Origin: Nomia melanderi
Taxonomy: Eukaryota > Arthropoda > Insecta > Hymenoptera > Halictidae
Assembly: GCF_051020985.1 (NCBI RefSeq)
Contig: NW_027475162.1
Coordinates: 310,001-374,000 of the forward strand
Direction of reading: 5' to 3'
DNA: 64,000 nucleotides
Of this stretch, positions 36,446 through 49,158 are shown one piece after another; the first letter of the stretch is position 1, and the number at the start of each line of letters is the position of its first letter. The notes under the pieces were generated by a model. That model was not told where the DNA came from. It ran no database searches and saw only the letters and a program-made list of their open reading frames with translations. The position numbers and the translations under genes are program-made.

Positions 36446-38879
36446 GCACCCGAGATATCACCAGATATATATTGGATTTTTCCCCGACCCTGAGTGTCCG
36501 GCCCAATGAGACGGTGGTTTTCTCGACACCTGGTGGTCCGAGGTCGTTCCCGCTGCACAGATTCATGCGCCCCGGCCTCCTGCAGATAATTCACTTTTGT
36601 TTATTGCGCTATGTCTAATGGCACCCGAGATATCACCAGATATATATTGGATTTTCCCATGACCCTGAGTGTCCGGCCCCATGAGACGGTGGTTTACTCG
36701 GCCCCTGGAGGTCCGAGGTCGTACCCGCTGCACAGATTCATGAGCCAGGGCCTCCTGCAGATAATGCATTTTGATTTATTGCGCTATCTGTAATAGCACC
36801 CGAGATATCACCAGATATATATTGGATTTCTCCCTGACCGTGAGTGTCCGGCCCCATGAGACGGTGGTTTTCTCGGCCCCTGGTGGTCCGTGGTCGTTTT
36901 CGCTGCCCAGATTCGTGCGCCAGGGCCTCCTGCAGATAATTCTCTTTGGTTTATTGCGCTATCTGTAATAGCACCCGAGATATCAATAGATATATATTGG
37001 ATTTTTCCCTGACCCTGAGTGTCCGGCCCCATGACACGGTGGTTTTCTCGGCCCCTGGTGGTCCGCGGTCGTTCCCGCTGCACAGATTCATTTGCCAGGG
37101 CCTCCTGCAGATAATTCACTTTGGATTATTGCGCTATCTATAATAGCACCCGAGATATCACCAGATATATATTGGATTTTTCCCTGACCCTGAGTGTCCG
37201 GCCCCATGAGACGGAGGTTTTCATGGCCCCTGGTGGTCCGAGGTCGTTCCCGCTGCACACATGCATGCGCCAGGGCCTCCTGCAGACAATGCACTTTGAT
37301 ATATCGCGCTATCAATAATAGCACCCGAGATATCACCAGATATATATTGGATTTTCCCCCGACCCTGAGTGTCCGGACCCATGAGACGGTGGTTTTCTCG
37401 GCCCCTGGTGGTCCGAGATCGTTCCCGCTGCCCAGATTTATGCGCCAGGGCCTCCTACAGATAATTCACTTTTATTTATCGCGCTATCTCTAATATTACC
37501 CGAGATATCTCCAGATATATATTGGATTTTCCCCTGACCCTGAGTGTGCGGCCCCATGAGACGGTGGTTTTCTAGGCGCCTGGTGGTCCGAGGTCGTTCC
37601 CGCTGCACAGATGCATGCGCCAGGGCCTCCTGCAGATAATTCACTTTGGTTTATTGCGCTATGTCTAATAGCACCCGAGATATCACCAGATATATATTGG
37701 ATTTTCCCATGACCCTGAGTGTCCGGCCCCATGAGACGGTGGTTTACTCGGCCCCTGGTGGTCCGAGGTCGTCCCCGCTGCACAGATTCGTGAGCCAGGG
37801 CCTCCTGCAGATAATGCATTTTGACTTATTGCGCTATCTGTAATAGCACCCGTGATATCACCAGATATATATTGGATTTCTGCCTGACCGTGAGTGTCCG
37901 GCCCCATGAGACGGTGGTTTTCTCGGCCCCTGGTGGTCTGTGGTCGTTTTCGCTGCCAAGATTCATGCGCCAGGGCATCCTGCAGATAATTCTCTTTGGT
38001 TTATCGCGCTATCTGTAATAGCACCCGAGATATCACCAGATATATATTGGTTTTTTCCCCGACCCTGAGTGTGCGGCCCCATGAGACGGTGGTTTTCGCG
38101 GCCCCTGTTGGTCCGAGGTCGTTCCCGCTGCACAGATGCATGCGCCAGCGCCTCCCGCAGACAAAGCACTTTGATTTATCGCGCTATCTGTAATAGCACC
38201 CGAGATATCACCAGATATATATTGGATTTTTCCCTGACCCTGAGTGTCCGGCCCCATGAGACGGTGATTTTCTCGGCCCCCGGTAGTCCGAGGTCGTTAC
38301 CGCTGGCCAGATTCATGCGCCAGGGCCTCCTGCAGATAATTCACTTTGATTTATTGCGCTATCTCTAATAGCGCCCGAGATATCACCAGGTATATATTTG
38401 ATTTTTCCCTGACCCTGAGTGTCCGGCCCCATGAGACGGTGGTGTTCTCGGCCCCTGGTGGTCCGAGGTCGTTCCCGCTGCACAGATTCCTGCGCCAGGG
38501 CCTCCTACAGACAATGCACTTTGATTTATTGCGCTATCTGTAATAGCACCCGGGATATCACCATATATATATTTGATTTTTCCCCGACCCTGACAGTCCG
38601 GCCCCATATGCCGGTGCTTTTCTCGGCCCCTGGTGGTCCGACGTCGTTCCCGCTGCACAGATTCATGCGCCAGGGCCTCCAGCAGACAATGCACTTCGGT
38701 TTATTGCGTTATATCTAATAGCACCCGAGATATCACCAGATATATATTGGATTTTTCCCCGACCCTGAGTGTCCGGCCCCATGAGACTGTAGTTTTCTCG
38801 GCCCCTGGTGGTCCCAGGTCGTTCCCGCTGCACAGATTCATGCGCTGGGGCCTCCTGCATACAATGCACTTTGGTTCAT

Positions 38880-39298
38880 TGCGCTATCTCTAATAGCACA
38901 CGAGATATCACCAGATGCATATTGGATTTTTACCCGACCCTGAGTGTCCGGCCCCATCAGATGGTGGTTTTCTCGGCCCCTGGCGGTCCGAGTTCGTTCC
39001 CGCTGCACAGATTCATGCGCCAGGGCCTCCTGTAGATAATTCTCTTTGGTTTATTGCGCTATCTGTAATAGCACCCGAGATATCACCAGATATATGCTGG
39101 ATTTTTACATGACCCTGAGTGTCCGGCCCCATGTGTCGGTGGCTTTCTCGGCCCCTGGTGGTCCGAGGTCGTTGCCGCTGCACAGATTCCTGCGCCAGGG
39201 CCTCCCGCAGACAAAGCACTTTGATTTATCGCGCTATCTGTAATAGCACCCGAGATATCACCAGATATATATTGGATTTTTCCCTGACCCTGAGTGTC
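38880..39298. repeat. 419-bp repeat matching 32056-32474
   Basis: The offset is 6824. Shared rare features are agcacacgagatatcacc, gatgcatattgg, gatttttacccgacc, ccccatcagatggtgg and tctttggttt. Two differences are atatctccag (near 32260) against atatcaccag, and catgggcc (near 32367) against cctgcgcc. It links domains 3 and 4. Confidence 0.8.
39071..39245 (+). repeat. B/A hybrid monomer
   Basis: Copy of the hybrid at 32247, inside the 419-bp repeat that links domains 3 and 4. Confidence 0.75.
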
Positions 39299-40120
39299 CG
39301 GCCCCATGAGACGGTGATTTTCTCGGCCCCCGGTAGTCCGAGGTCGTTACCGCTGGCCAGATTCATGCGCCAGGGCCTCCTGCAGATAATTCACTTTGAT
39401 TTATTGCGCTATCTCTAATAGCGCCCGAGATATCACCAGGTATATATTTGATTTTTCCCTGACCCTGAGTGTCCGGCCCCATGAGACGGTGGTGTTCTCG
39501 GCCCCTGGTGGTCCGAGGTCGTTCCCGCTGCCCAGATTCATGCGCCAGGGCCTCCTGCAGATAATTCACTTTGGTTTATTGCGCTATCTCTAATAGCACC
39601 CGAGATATCACCAGATATATATTGGATTTTCCCCTGACCCTGAGTGTCCGGCCCCATGAGACGGTGGTTTTTTCGGCCACTGGTGGTCCGAGCTCGTTTC
39701 CGCTGCACAGATTCATGCGCCAGGGCCTCCTGCAGATAATTCACTTTGATTTACCGCGCTATCTGTTATTGCACACGAGATATCACCAGATATATACTGG
39801 ATTTTCCCCTGACCCTGAGTGCCCGGCGCAATGAGACGGTGGTTTTATGGGCCCCTGGTGGTCCGAGGTCGTTCCCGTTGCACAGATGCATGCGCCAGGG
39901 CCTCCTGCAGATAATTCAGTTTGATTTACCGCGCTATCTGTAATTGCACCTGAGATATCACCAGATATATATTGGATTTTTCCCTGACCCTGAGTGTCCG
40001 GCCCCAAGAGACGGTGGTTGTCTCGGCCCCTGGTGGTCCGAGGTCGTTCCCGCTGCACAGATGCATGCGCCAGGGCGTCCTGCAGATAATTCACTTTGAT
40101 TTATTGCGCTATCTGTAATA

Positions 40121-40295
40121 GCACCCGAGAAAGCACCATATATATTCGGGATTTTTACATGGCTTTCGGTGACGGATACCGAAAATCTGTAATTTTCCCG
40201 GCCCCTAGTGTTCCGACGTCGTTGCTGCTGCACAGATTCAGGCGCTAGGGCCTCCTGCAGACAATGCACTTTGATATATCGCGCTATCTCTAATA
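40121..40295 (+). repeat. B-class monomer (gaaagcacc, ttcggg type)
   Basis: Exact copy of 17201-17375 within the 7.39-kb duplication. Confidence 0.85.
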
Positions 40296-40470
40296 GCACC
40301 CGAGATATCATCAGGTACATCCTGGATTTTTACTTGACTTTGGGTGTCCGGCTACATGTGTCGGTGGTTTTCTCGGCCCCTGGTGGTCCGAGGTCGTTCC
40401 CGCTGCCCAGATTCATGCGCAAGGGCCTCCTACAGACAATGCACTTCGATTTATTGCGCTATCTGTAATA
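40296..40470 (+). repeat. C-class monomer
   Basis: Exact copy of 17376-17550 within the 7.39-kb duplication. Confidence 0.8.
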
Positions 40471-42044
40471 GCACCCGAGATATCACCAGACATATATTGG
40501 ATTTTTCCCTGACCCTGAGTGTCCGGCCCCAAGAGACGGTGGTTTTCTCGGCCCCTGGTGGTCCGAGGTCGTTCCCGCTGCACAGATGCATGCGCCAGGG
40601 CCTCCTGCAGATAATTCATTTTGGTTTATTGCGCTATCTCTAATAGCACCCGAGATATCACCAGATATATATTGGATTTTCCCCTGACCCTGAGTGTCCG
40701 GCCCCATGAGACGGCGGTTTTCTCGGCCCTGGTGGTCGGAGGTCGTTCCCGCTGCCCAGATTCATGCGCCAGGGCCTCCTACAGACAATGCACTTCGATT
40801 TATTGCGCTATCTGTAATAGCACCCGAGATATCACCAGACATATATTGGATTTTTCCCTGACCCTGATTGTCCGGCCCCATGAGACGGTGGTTTTCTCGG
40901 CCCCTGGTGGTCCGAGGTCGCTCCCGCTTACCAGATTCATGCGCCAGGGCCTCCTGCAGATAATTCACTTTGGTTTATTGCGCTATCTCTAATAGCACCT
41001 GAGATATCACCAGATAAATATTTGATTTTCCCCTGACCCTGAGTGTCCGGCGGCATGAGACTGTGCTTTTCTCGGCCCCTGGTGGTCCGAGGTCGTTCCC
41101 GCTGCCCAGATTCATGCGCCAGGGCCTCCTACAGACAATGCAGTTTGATTTATTGCGCTATCTCTAATAGCACCCGAGATATTACCAGATATATATTGGA
41201 TTTTTCCGTGACCCTGAGTGTCCGGCCCCATGAGACGGTGGTTGTCTCGGACCCTGGTGGTCCGGGGTCGTACCCGCTGCACAGACTCATGCGCCAGGGC
41301 CTCCTGCAGATAAATCACTTTGTTTTGTTGCGCTATCTGTAATAGCACCCGAGATATCACCAGATATATATTCGATTTTTCCCTGACCCTGAGTGTCCGG
41401 CCCCATGAGACGGTGGTTTTCTCGGCCCCTGGTGGTCCGAGGTCGTTCCCGCTGCACAGATTCATGCGCCAGGGCCTCCTGCAGATAAATCACTTTGTTT
41501 TGTTGCGCTATCTGTAATAGCACCCGAGATATCACCAGATATATATTCGATTTTTCCCTGACCCTGAGTGTCCGGCACCATGAGACGGTGGTTTTCTCGG
41601 CCCCTGGTGGTCCGAGGTCGTTCCCGCTGCACAGATTCATGCGCCAGGGCCTCCTGCAGATAATTCACTTTGGTTAATTGCGCTATCTCTAATAGCACCC
41701 GAGATATCACCAGATATATATTGGATTTTCCCCTGACCCTGATTGTCCGGCCCCATGAGACGGTGGTTTTCTCGGCCCCTGGTGGTCCGAGGTCGCTCCC
41801 GCTGACCAGATTCATGCGCCAGGGCCTCCTGCAGACAATGCACTTTGATTTATTGCGCTATCTGTAATAGCACCCGAGATATCACCAGATATATATTGGA
41901 TTTTCCCCTGACCCTGAGTGTCCGGCCCCATGAGACGGTGGTTGTCTCGGACCCTGATGGACCGAGGTAGATACCGCTGCACAGGTTCATGCGCCAGGGC
42001 CTCCTGCAGACAATGCACTTTGATTTATTGCGCTATCTCTAATA

Positions 42045-42220
42045 GCACCCGAGATATCACCAGATATATGCTGGATTTTTACATGACATTGGGACACGGA
42101 TACCGAAAATCTGTAATTTTCTTGGCCCCTGGTGTTCCGACGTCGTTGCTGCTGCACAGATTCATGCGCCAGGGCGTCCTGCAGACAATGCACTTTTGAT
42201 TTATCGCGCTATCTGTAATA
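42045..42220 (+). repeat. B-class monomer with A-class start, 176 bp
   Basis: Exact copy of 19125-19300 within the 7.39-kb duplication. Confidence 0.85.
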
Positions 42221-42744
42221 GAACCCGAGATATCACCAGATATATATTGGATTTTTCCCCGATCCTGAGTGTCCGGCCCCATGAGACGGTGGTTTTCTCG
42301 GCCCCTGGTGGTCCGAGGTCGTTCCCGCTGCACAGATGCATGCGCCAGGGCCTCCTGCAGATAATTCATTTTGGTTTATTGCGCTATCTCTAATAGCACC
42401 CGAGATATCACCAGATATATATTGGATTTTCCCCTGACCCTGAGTGTCCGGCCCCATGAGACGGTGGTTTTCTCGGCCCTGGTGGTCGGAGGTCGTTCCC
42501 GCTGCCCAGATTCATGCGCCAGGGCCTCCTACAGACAATGCACTTCGATTTATTGCGCTATCTGTAATAGCACCCGAGATATCACCAGACATATATTGGA
42601 TTTTTCCCTGACCCTGAGTGTCCGGCCCCAAGAGACGGTGGTTGTCTCGGCCCCTGGTGGTCCGAGGTCGTTCCCGCGTCACAGATGCATGCGCCAGGGC
42701 GTCCTGCAGATAATGCACTTTGATTTATTGCGCTATCTGTAATA

Positions 42745-42919
42745 GCACCCGAGAAAGCACCATATATATTCGGGATTTTTACATGACTTTCGGTGACGGA
42801 TACCGAAAATCTGTAATTTTCCCGGCCCCTAGTGTTCCGACGTCGTTGCTGCTGCACAGATTCAGGCGCTAGGGCCTCCTGCAGACAATGCACTTTGATA
42901 TATCGCGCTATCTCTAATA
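42745..42919 (+). repeat. B-class monomer (gaaagcacc, ttcggg type)
   Basis: Copy of 19825-19999. The 2-base GT/TG difference between the duplicates (42678-42679) lies in the monomer just before it. Confidence 0.85.
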
Positions 42920-43094
42920 GCACCCGAGATATCATCAGGTACATCCTGGATTTTTACTTGACTTTGGGTGTCCGGCTACATGTGTCGGTGGTTTTCTCGG
43001 CCCCTGGTGGTCCGAGGTCGTTCCCCCTGCACAGATTCCTGCGCCAGGGCCTCCTGCAGATAATTCACTTTGGTTTATTGCGCTATCTCTAATA
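42920..43094 (+). repeat. C-class monomer
   Basis: Exact copy of 20000-20174 within the 7.39-kb duplication. Confidence 0.8.
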
Positions 43095-46000
43095 GCACCT
43101 GAGATATCACCAGATAAATATTTGATTTTCCTCTGACCCTGAGTGTCCGGCGGCATGAGACTGTGCTTTTCTCGGCCCCTGGTGGTCCGAGGTCGTTCCT
43201 GCTGCACACATTCATGCGCAAGGGCCTCCTGCAGACAACTCACTTTGGTTTATTGCGCTATCTCTAATAGCACCCGATATATCACCAGATATATATTGGA
43301 TTTTTCCCTGACTCTGAGTGTCCGGCCCCATGGGATGGTGGTTTTCTCGGCCCCTGGTGGTCCGAGGTCGTTCCCGCTGCACAGATTCATGCGCCAGGGC
43401 CTCTTGCAGACAATTCACTTTGGTTTATTGCGCTATCTCTAATAGCACCCGAGATATCACCAGATATATATTGGATTTTCCCCTGACCCTGATTGTCCGG
43501 CCCCATGAGACGGTGGTTTTCTCGGCCCCTGGTGGTCCGAGGTCGTTCCCGCTGACCAGATTCATGCGCCAGGGCCTCCTGCAGACAATGCACTTTGATT
43601 TATTGCGCTATCTCTAATAGCACCCGAGATATCACCAGATATATATTGGATTTTCCCCTGACCCTGATTGTCCGGCCCCATGAGACGGTGGTTTTCTCGG
43701 CCCCTGGTGGTCCGAGGTCGCTCCCGCTTACCAGATTCATGCGCCAGGGCCTCCTGCAGATAATTCACTTTGTTTTGTTGCGCTATCTGTAATAGCACCC
43801 GAGATATCACCAGATATATATTCGATTTTTCCCTGACCCTGAGTGTCCGGCCCCATGAGACGGTGGTTTTCTCGGCCCCTGGTGGTCCGAGGTCGTTCCC
43901 GCTGCACAGATTCATGCGCCAGGGCCTCCTGCAGATAAATCACTTTGTTTTGTTGCGCTATCTGTAATAGCACCCGAGATATCACCAGATATATATTCGA
44001 TTTTTCCCTGACCCTGAGTGTCCGGCCCCATGAGACGGTGGTTTTCTCGGCCCCTGGTGGTCCGAGGTCGTTCCCGCTGCACAGATTCATGCGCCAGGGC
44101 CTCCTGCAGATAATTCACTTTGGTTAATTGCGCTATCTCTAATAGCACCCGAGATATCACCAGATATATATTGGATTTTCCCCTGACCCTGAGTGTCCGG
44201 CCCCATGAGACGGTGGTTTTCTCGGCTCCTCGTTGTCCGCGGTCGTTCCCGCTGGCCAGATTCATGCGCCAGGGCCTCCTACAGACAATGCACTTTGATT
44301 TGTTGCGCTATCTGTAATAGCACCCGAGATATCACCAGATATATATTGGATTTTTCCCGGACCCTGAGTGTCCGGCCCCATGAGACAGTGGTTTTCTCGG
44401 CCCCTGGTGGTCAGTGGTCGTTCCCGCTGCACAGATTCATGCGCCAGGTCCTCTTGCAGATAATTCACTCTGTTTTATTGCGCTACCTCTAATAGCACTC
44501 GAGATATCACCAGATTTATATTGGATTTTCCCCTGACCCTGAGTGTCCGGCCCCGTGAGACTGTGGTTTTCTCGGCCCCTGGTGGTCCGAGGGCGTTCCC
44601 GCTGCACAGCTTCATGCGCCAGGGCCTCCTATAGACAATGCACTTTGATTTATTGCGCTATCTGTAATAGCACCCGAGATATCACCAGATATATATTGGA
44701 TTTTCCCCTGACCCTGAGTGTCCAGCCCCATGAGACGGTGGTTTTCCCAGCCCCTGGAGGTCCGAGGTCGTTCCCGCTGCACAGATTCATGCGCCAGGGC
44801 CTCCTGCAGATAATTCACTTTGCATTATTGCGCTATCTCTAATAGCACCCGAGATATCACCAGATATATATTGGATTTTCCCCTGACCCTGAGTGTCCGG
44901 CCCCATGAGACGGTGGTTTCCTCGGCCCCTGGTGGTCCGAGGTCGTTCCCGCTGCACAGATTCATGCGCCAGGGCCTCCTGCAGACAATGCACTTTGATT
45001 TGTTGCGCTATCTGTAATAGCACCCGAGATATCACCAGATATATATTGAATTTTTCCCTGACCCTGAGTGTCCGGCCCCATGAGACAGTGGTTTTCTCGG
45101 CCCCTGGTGGTCCGAGGTCGTTCCCGGTGCAGAGATGTGTGCGCCAGGGCCTCCTGCAGATAATTCACTCAGGTTTATTGTGCTATCTCTAATAGCACCC
45201 GAGATATCACCAGATATATATTGGATTTTCCCCTGACCCTGAGTGTCCGGCCCCATGAGACTGTGGTTTTCTCGGCCCCTGGTGGTCCGAGGTCGTTCCC
45301 GCTGAACAGATTCATGCGCCAGGGCCTCCTACAAACAATGCACTTTGATTTATTGCGCTATCTGTAATAGCACCCGCGATATCACCATATATATATTTGA
45401 TTTTTCCCTGACCCTGAGTGTCCGGCCCCATGAGACGGTGGTTTTCTCGGCCCCTGGTGTTCTGAGGTCGTTCCTGCTTCACAGATTCATGCGGCAGGGC
45501 CTCCTGCAGATAAATCACTTTGGTTTATTGCGCTATCTCTTATAGCACCCGAGATATCACCAGATATATTTTGGATTTTTCCCAGACCCTGAGTGTCCGG
45601 CCCCATGAGACGGTGGTTGTGTCGGCCCCTGGTGGTCCGTGGTCATTCCGGCTGCACAGATTCATGCGCCAGGGCATCCTGCAGACAATTCACTTTGGTT
45701 TATTGCGCTATCTCGAATAGCACCCGAGATATCACCTGATATATATTGGATTTTTCCCCGACCCTGAGTGTCCGGCCCCATGAGACTGTGGTTTTCTCGG
45801 CCAATGGTGGTCCGAGGTCGTTCCCGCTGCCCAGATTCATGCGCCAGGGCCTCCTGCAGACAATGCACTATGATTTATTGCGCTATCTGTAATAGCACCC
45901 GAGATATCACCAGATATATATTGGATTTTTCCCCGACACTGAGTGTCCGGCCAAATGAGACTGTCGTTTTCTCGGCCCCTGGTGGTCCGAGGTCGTTCCC

Positions 46001-46945
46001 GCTGCACAGGTTCATGCGCCAGGGCCTCCTGCAGACAATGCACTTTGATTTATTGCGCTATCTGTAATAGCACCCGAGATATCACCAGATATATATTGGA
46101 TTATCCCCTGACCGTGAGGGTCCGGCCCCATGAGACTGTGGTTTTCTCGGCCAATGGTGGTCCGAGGTCGTTCCCGCTGCCCAGATTCATGCGGCAGGGC
46201 CTCCTACAGACAATGCACTTTGATTTATTGGGCTATCTGTAATAGCACCCGAAATATCACCAGATATATATTGGATTTTTCCCTGACCCTGAGTGTCCGG
46301 CCCCATGAGACGGTGGTTTTCTCGGCCCCTGGTGGTCCGAGGTCGTTCCCGCTGACCAGGTTCATGCGCCCGGGCCTCCTACAGACAATGCACTTTGATT
46401 TACTGCGCTATCTGTAACGTCACCCGAGATATCACCAGATATATATTGGATTTTCCCCTGACCCTGAGTGTCCGGCCCCATGAGACGGTGGTTTTCTCGG
46501 CCTCTGGTGGTCCGAGGACGTTCCCGCTGCACAGATTCATGCGCCAGGTCCTCCTGCAGATAATTCACTTTGGTTTATTGGGCTATCTGTAATAGCACCC
46601 GGGATATCACCTCATATATATCGGATTTTCCCCTGACCCTGAGTGTCCGGCCCCATGAGACTGTGGTTTTCTCGGCCCCTGGTGGTCCGAGGTCGTTCCC
46701 GCTGCCCAGTTTCATGCGCCAGGGCCTCCTACAGACAATGCACTTTGATTTACTGCGCTATCTGTAACTTCACCCGAGATATCACCAGATATATATTGGA
46801 TTTTTCTCTGACCGTGAGTGTCCGGCCCCATGAGACGGTGGTTTTCTCGGCCCCCTGGTGGTCCGAGGTCGTTCCCGCTGCACAGGGTCATGCGCCAGGG
46901 CCTCCTACAGACAATGCACTTTGATTTATTGCGCTATCTGTAATA

Positions 46946-48170
46946 GCACCCGAGATATCACCTGATATATATTGGATTTTTCCCCGACCCTGAGTGTCCG
47001 GCCCCATGAGACTGTGGTTTTCTCGGCCAATGGTGGTCCGAGGTCGTTCCCGCTACCCATATTCATGCGCCAGGGCCTCCTGCAGACAATGCACTATGAT
47101 TTATTGCGCTATCTGTAATAGCACCCGAGATATCACCAGATATATATTGGATTTTTCCCCGACACTGAGTGTCCGGCCAAATGAGACTGTCGTTTTCTCG
47201 GCCCCTGGTGGTCCGAGGTCGTTCCCGTTGCACAGGTTCATGCGCCAGGGCCTCCTGCAGACAATGCACTTTGATTTATTGCGCTATCTGTAATAGCACC
47301 CGAGATATCACCAGATATATATTGGATTTTCCCCTGACCGTGAGGGTCCGGCCCCATGAGACTGTGGTTTTCTCGGCCAATGGTGGTCCGAGGTCGTTCC
47401 CGCTGCCCAGATTCATGCGGCAGGGCCTCCTACAGACAATGCACTTTGATTTATTGGGCTATCTGTAATAGCACCCGAGATATCACCAGATATATATTGG
47501 ATTTTTCCCTGACCCTGAGTGTCCGGCCCCATGAGACGGTGGTTTTCTCGGCCCCTGGTGGTCCGAGGTCGTTCCCGCTGACCAGGTTCATGAGCCCGGG
47601 CCTCCTACAGACAATGCACTTTGATTTACTGCGCTATCTGTAACGTCACCCGAGATATCACCAGATATATATTGGATTTTCCCCTGACCCTGAGTGTCCG
47701 GCCCCATGAGACGGTGGTTTTCTCGGCCTCTGGGGGTCCGAGGACGTTCCCGCTGCACAGATTCATGCGCCAGGTCCTCCTGCAGATAATTCACTTTGGT
47801 TTATTGGGCTATCTGTAATAGCACCCGAGATATCACCTCATATATATCGGATTATCCCCTGACCCTGAGTGTCCGGCCCCATGAGACTGTGGTTTTCTCG
47901 GCCCCTGGGGGTCCGAGGTCGTTCCCGCTGTCCAATTTCATGCGCCAGGGCCTCCTACAGACAATGCACTTTGATTTACTGCGCTATCTGTAACTTCACC
48001 CGAGATATCACCAGATATATATTGGATTTTTCCCTGACCCTGAGTGTCCGGCCCCATGAGACGGTGGTTTCCTCGGCCCCTGGTGGTCCGAGGTCGTTCC
48101 CGCTGCACAGATTCATGCGCCAGGTCCTCCTGCAGATAATTCACTTTGGTTTATTGCGCTATCTGTAATA
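46946..48170. repeat. 7-monomer HOR, continued copy
   Basis: Positions 1 to 6 of the 7-mer follow in order, with monomers at 46946, 47121, 47296, 47471, 47646 and 47821. The seventh, at 47996, keeps the taacttcacc entry but has ccctgaccctgag and gtttcctcgg in place of ctctgaccgtgag. Position 4 carries gttcatgagcccggg, a change not seen in the other copies. Confidence 0.8.
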
Positions 48171-49045
48171 GCACCCGAGATATCACCAGATATATATTGG
48201 ATTTTCCCCTGACCGTGAGGATCCGGCCCCATGAGACTGTGGTTTTCTCGGCCAATGGTGGTCCGAGGTCGTTCCCGCTGCCCAGATTCATGCGGCAGGT
48301 CCTCCGACAGACAATGCACTTTGATTTATTGGGCTATCTGTAATAGCACCCGAGATATCACCAGATATATATTGGATTTTTCCCTGACCCTGAGTGTCCG
48401 GCCCCATGAGACGGTGGTTTTCTCGGCCCCTGGTGGTCCGAGGTCGTTCCCGCTGACCAGGTTCATGCGCCAGGGCCACCTACAGACAATGCACTTTGAT
48501 TTACTGCGCTATCTGTAACGTCACCCGAGATATCACCAGATATATATTGGATTTTCCCGTGACCCTGAGTGTCCGGCCCCATGAGACGGTGGTTTTCTCG
48601 GCCCCTCGTTGTCCGAGGTCGTTCCCGCTGCACAGATTCATGCGCCAGGTCCTCCTGCAGATAATTCACTTTGGTTTATTGGGCTATCTGTAATAGCACC
48701 CGAGATATCACCTCATATATATCGGATTATCCCCTGACCCTGAGTGTCCGGCCCCATGAGACTGTGGTTTTCTCGGCCCCTGGGGGTCCGAGGTCGTTCC
48801 CGCTGTCCAATTTCATGCGCCAGGGCCTCCTACAGACAATGCACTTTGATTTACTGCGCTATCTGTAACTTCACCCGAGATATCACCAGATATATATTGG
48901 ATTTTTCCCTGACCCTGAGTGTCCGGCCCCATGAGACGGTGGTTTCCTCGGCCCCTGGTGGTCCGAGGTCGTTCCCGCTGCACAGATTCATGCGCCAGGT
49001 CCTCCTGCAGATAATTCACTTTGGTTTATTGCGCTATCTGTAATA
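48171..49045. repeat. 5-monomer derivative of the 7-mer HOR (875 bp)
   Basis: Monomers equivalent to positions 3 to 7 (47296-48170) recur at an offset of 875, with positions 1 and 2 missing. Shared changes are gaccgtgaggatccgg (48171 and 49046), cggattatcccctgacc and gctgtccaatttcatg. A further partial copy begins at 49046 and stops near 49158. Confidence 0.8.
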
Positions 49046-49158
49046 GCACCCGAGATATCACCAGATATATATTGGATTTTCCCCTGACCGTGAGGATCCG
49101 GCCCCATGAGACTGTGGTTTTCTCGGCCAATGGTGGTCCGAGGTCGTTCCCGCTGCCC

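Larger units (their letters stand above)
33646..39973. repeat. Domain 4: mixed monomers with a trimeric HOR
   Basis: This domain contains ordinary A monomers, two B-class monomers (33821, 36096), B/A hybrid monomers (36271, 39071), a 525-bp trimer repeated at 34581-35885, and short paired segments: 38150-38481 with 39200-39531, and 38880-39298 with 32056-32474. It ends where the sequence joins the duplicated 7.39-kb segment at about 39974. Confidence 0.75.
39974..47362. repeat. Domain 5: 7389-bp segment duplicated from or to 17054-24442 (copy 2)
   Basis: It equals 17054-24442 at a constant offset of 22920 apart from GT at 42678-42679, where copy 1 has TG. To the left, the sequence joins domain 4 monomers with ttaccgcgctatctgtaattg. 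To the right, the 7-mer HOR continues without a break, unlike copy 1, which jumps into domain 3. This suggests that the right side of copy 2 is the undisturbed context. Confidence 0.92.

Noticed and set aside
17054..47362. A regular 22.9-kb higher-order repeat period
   Set aside because: The match ends at 24442/47362 on the right and at 17054/39974 on the left, with unrelated order beyond. Only one pair exists in the window, so a period cannot be claimed.
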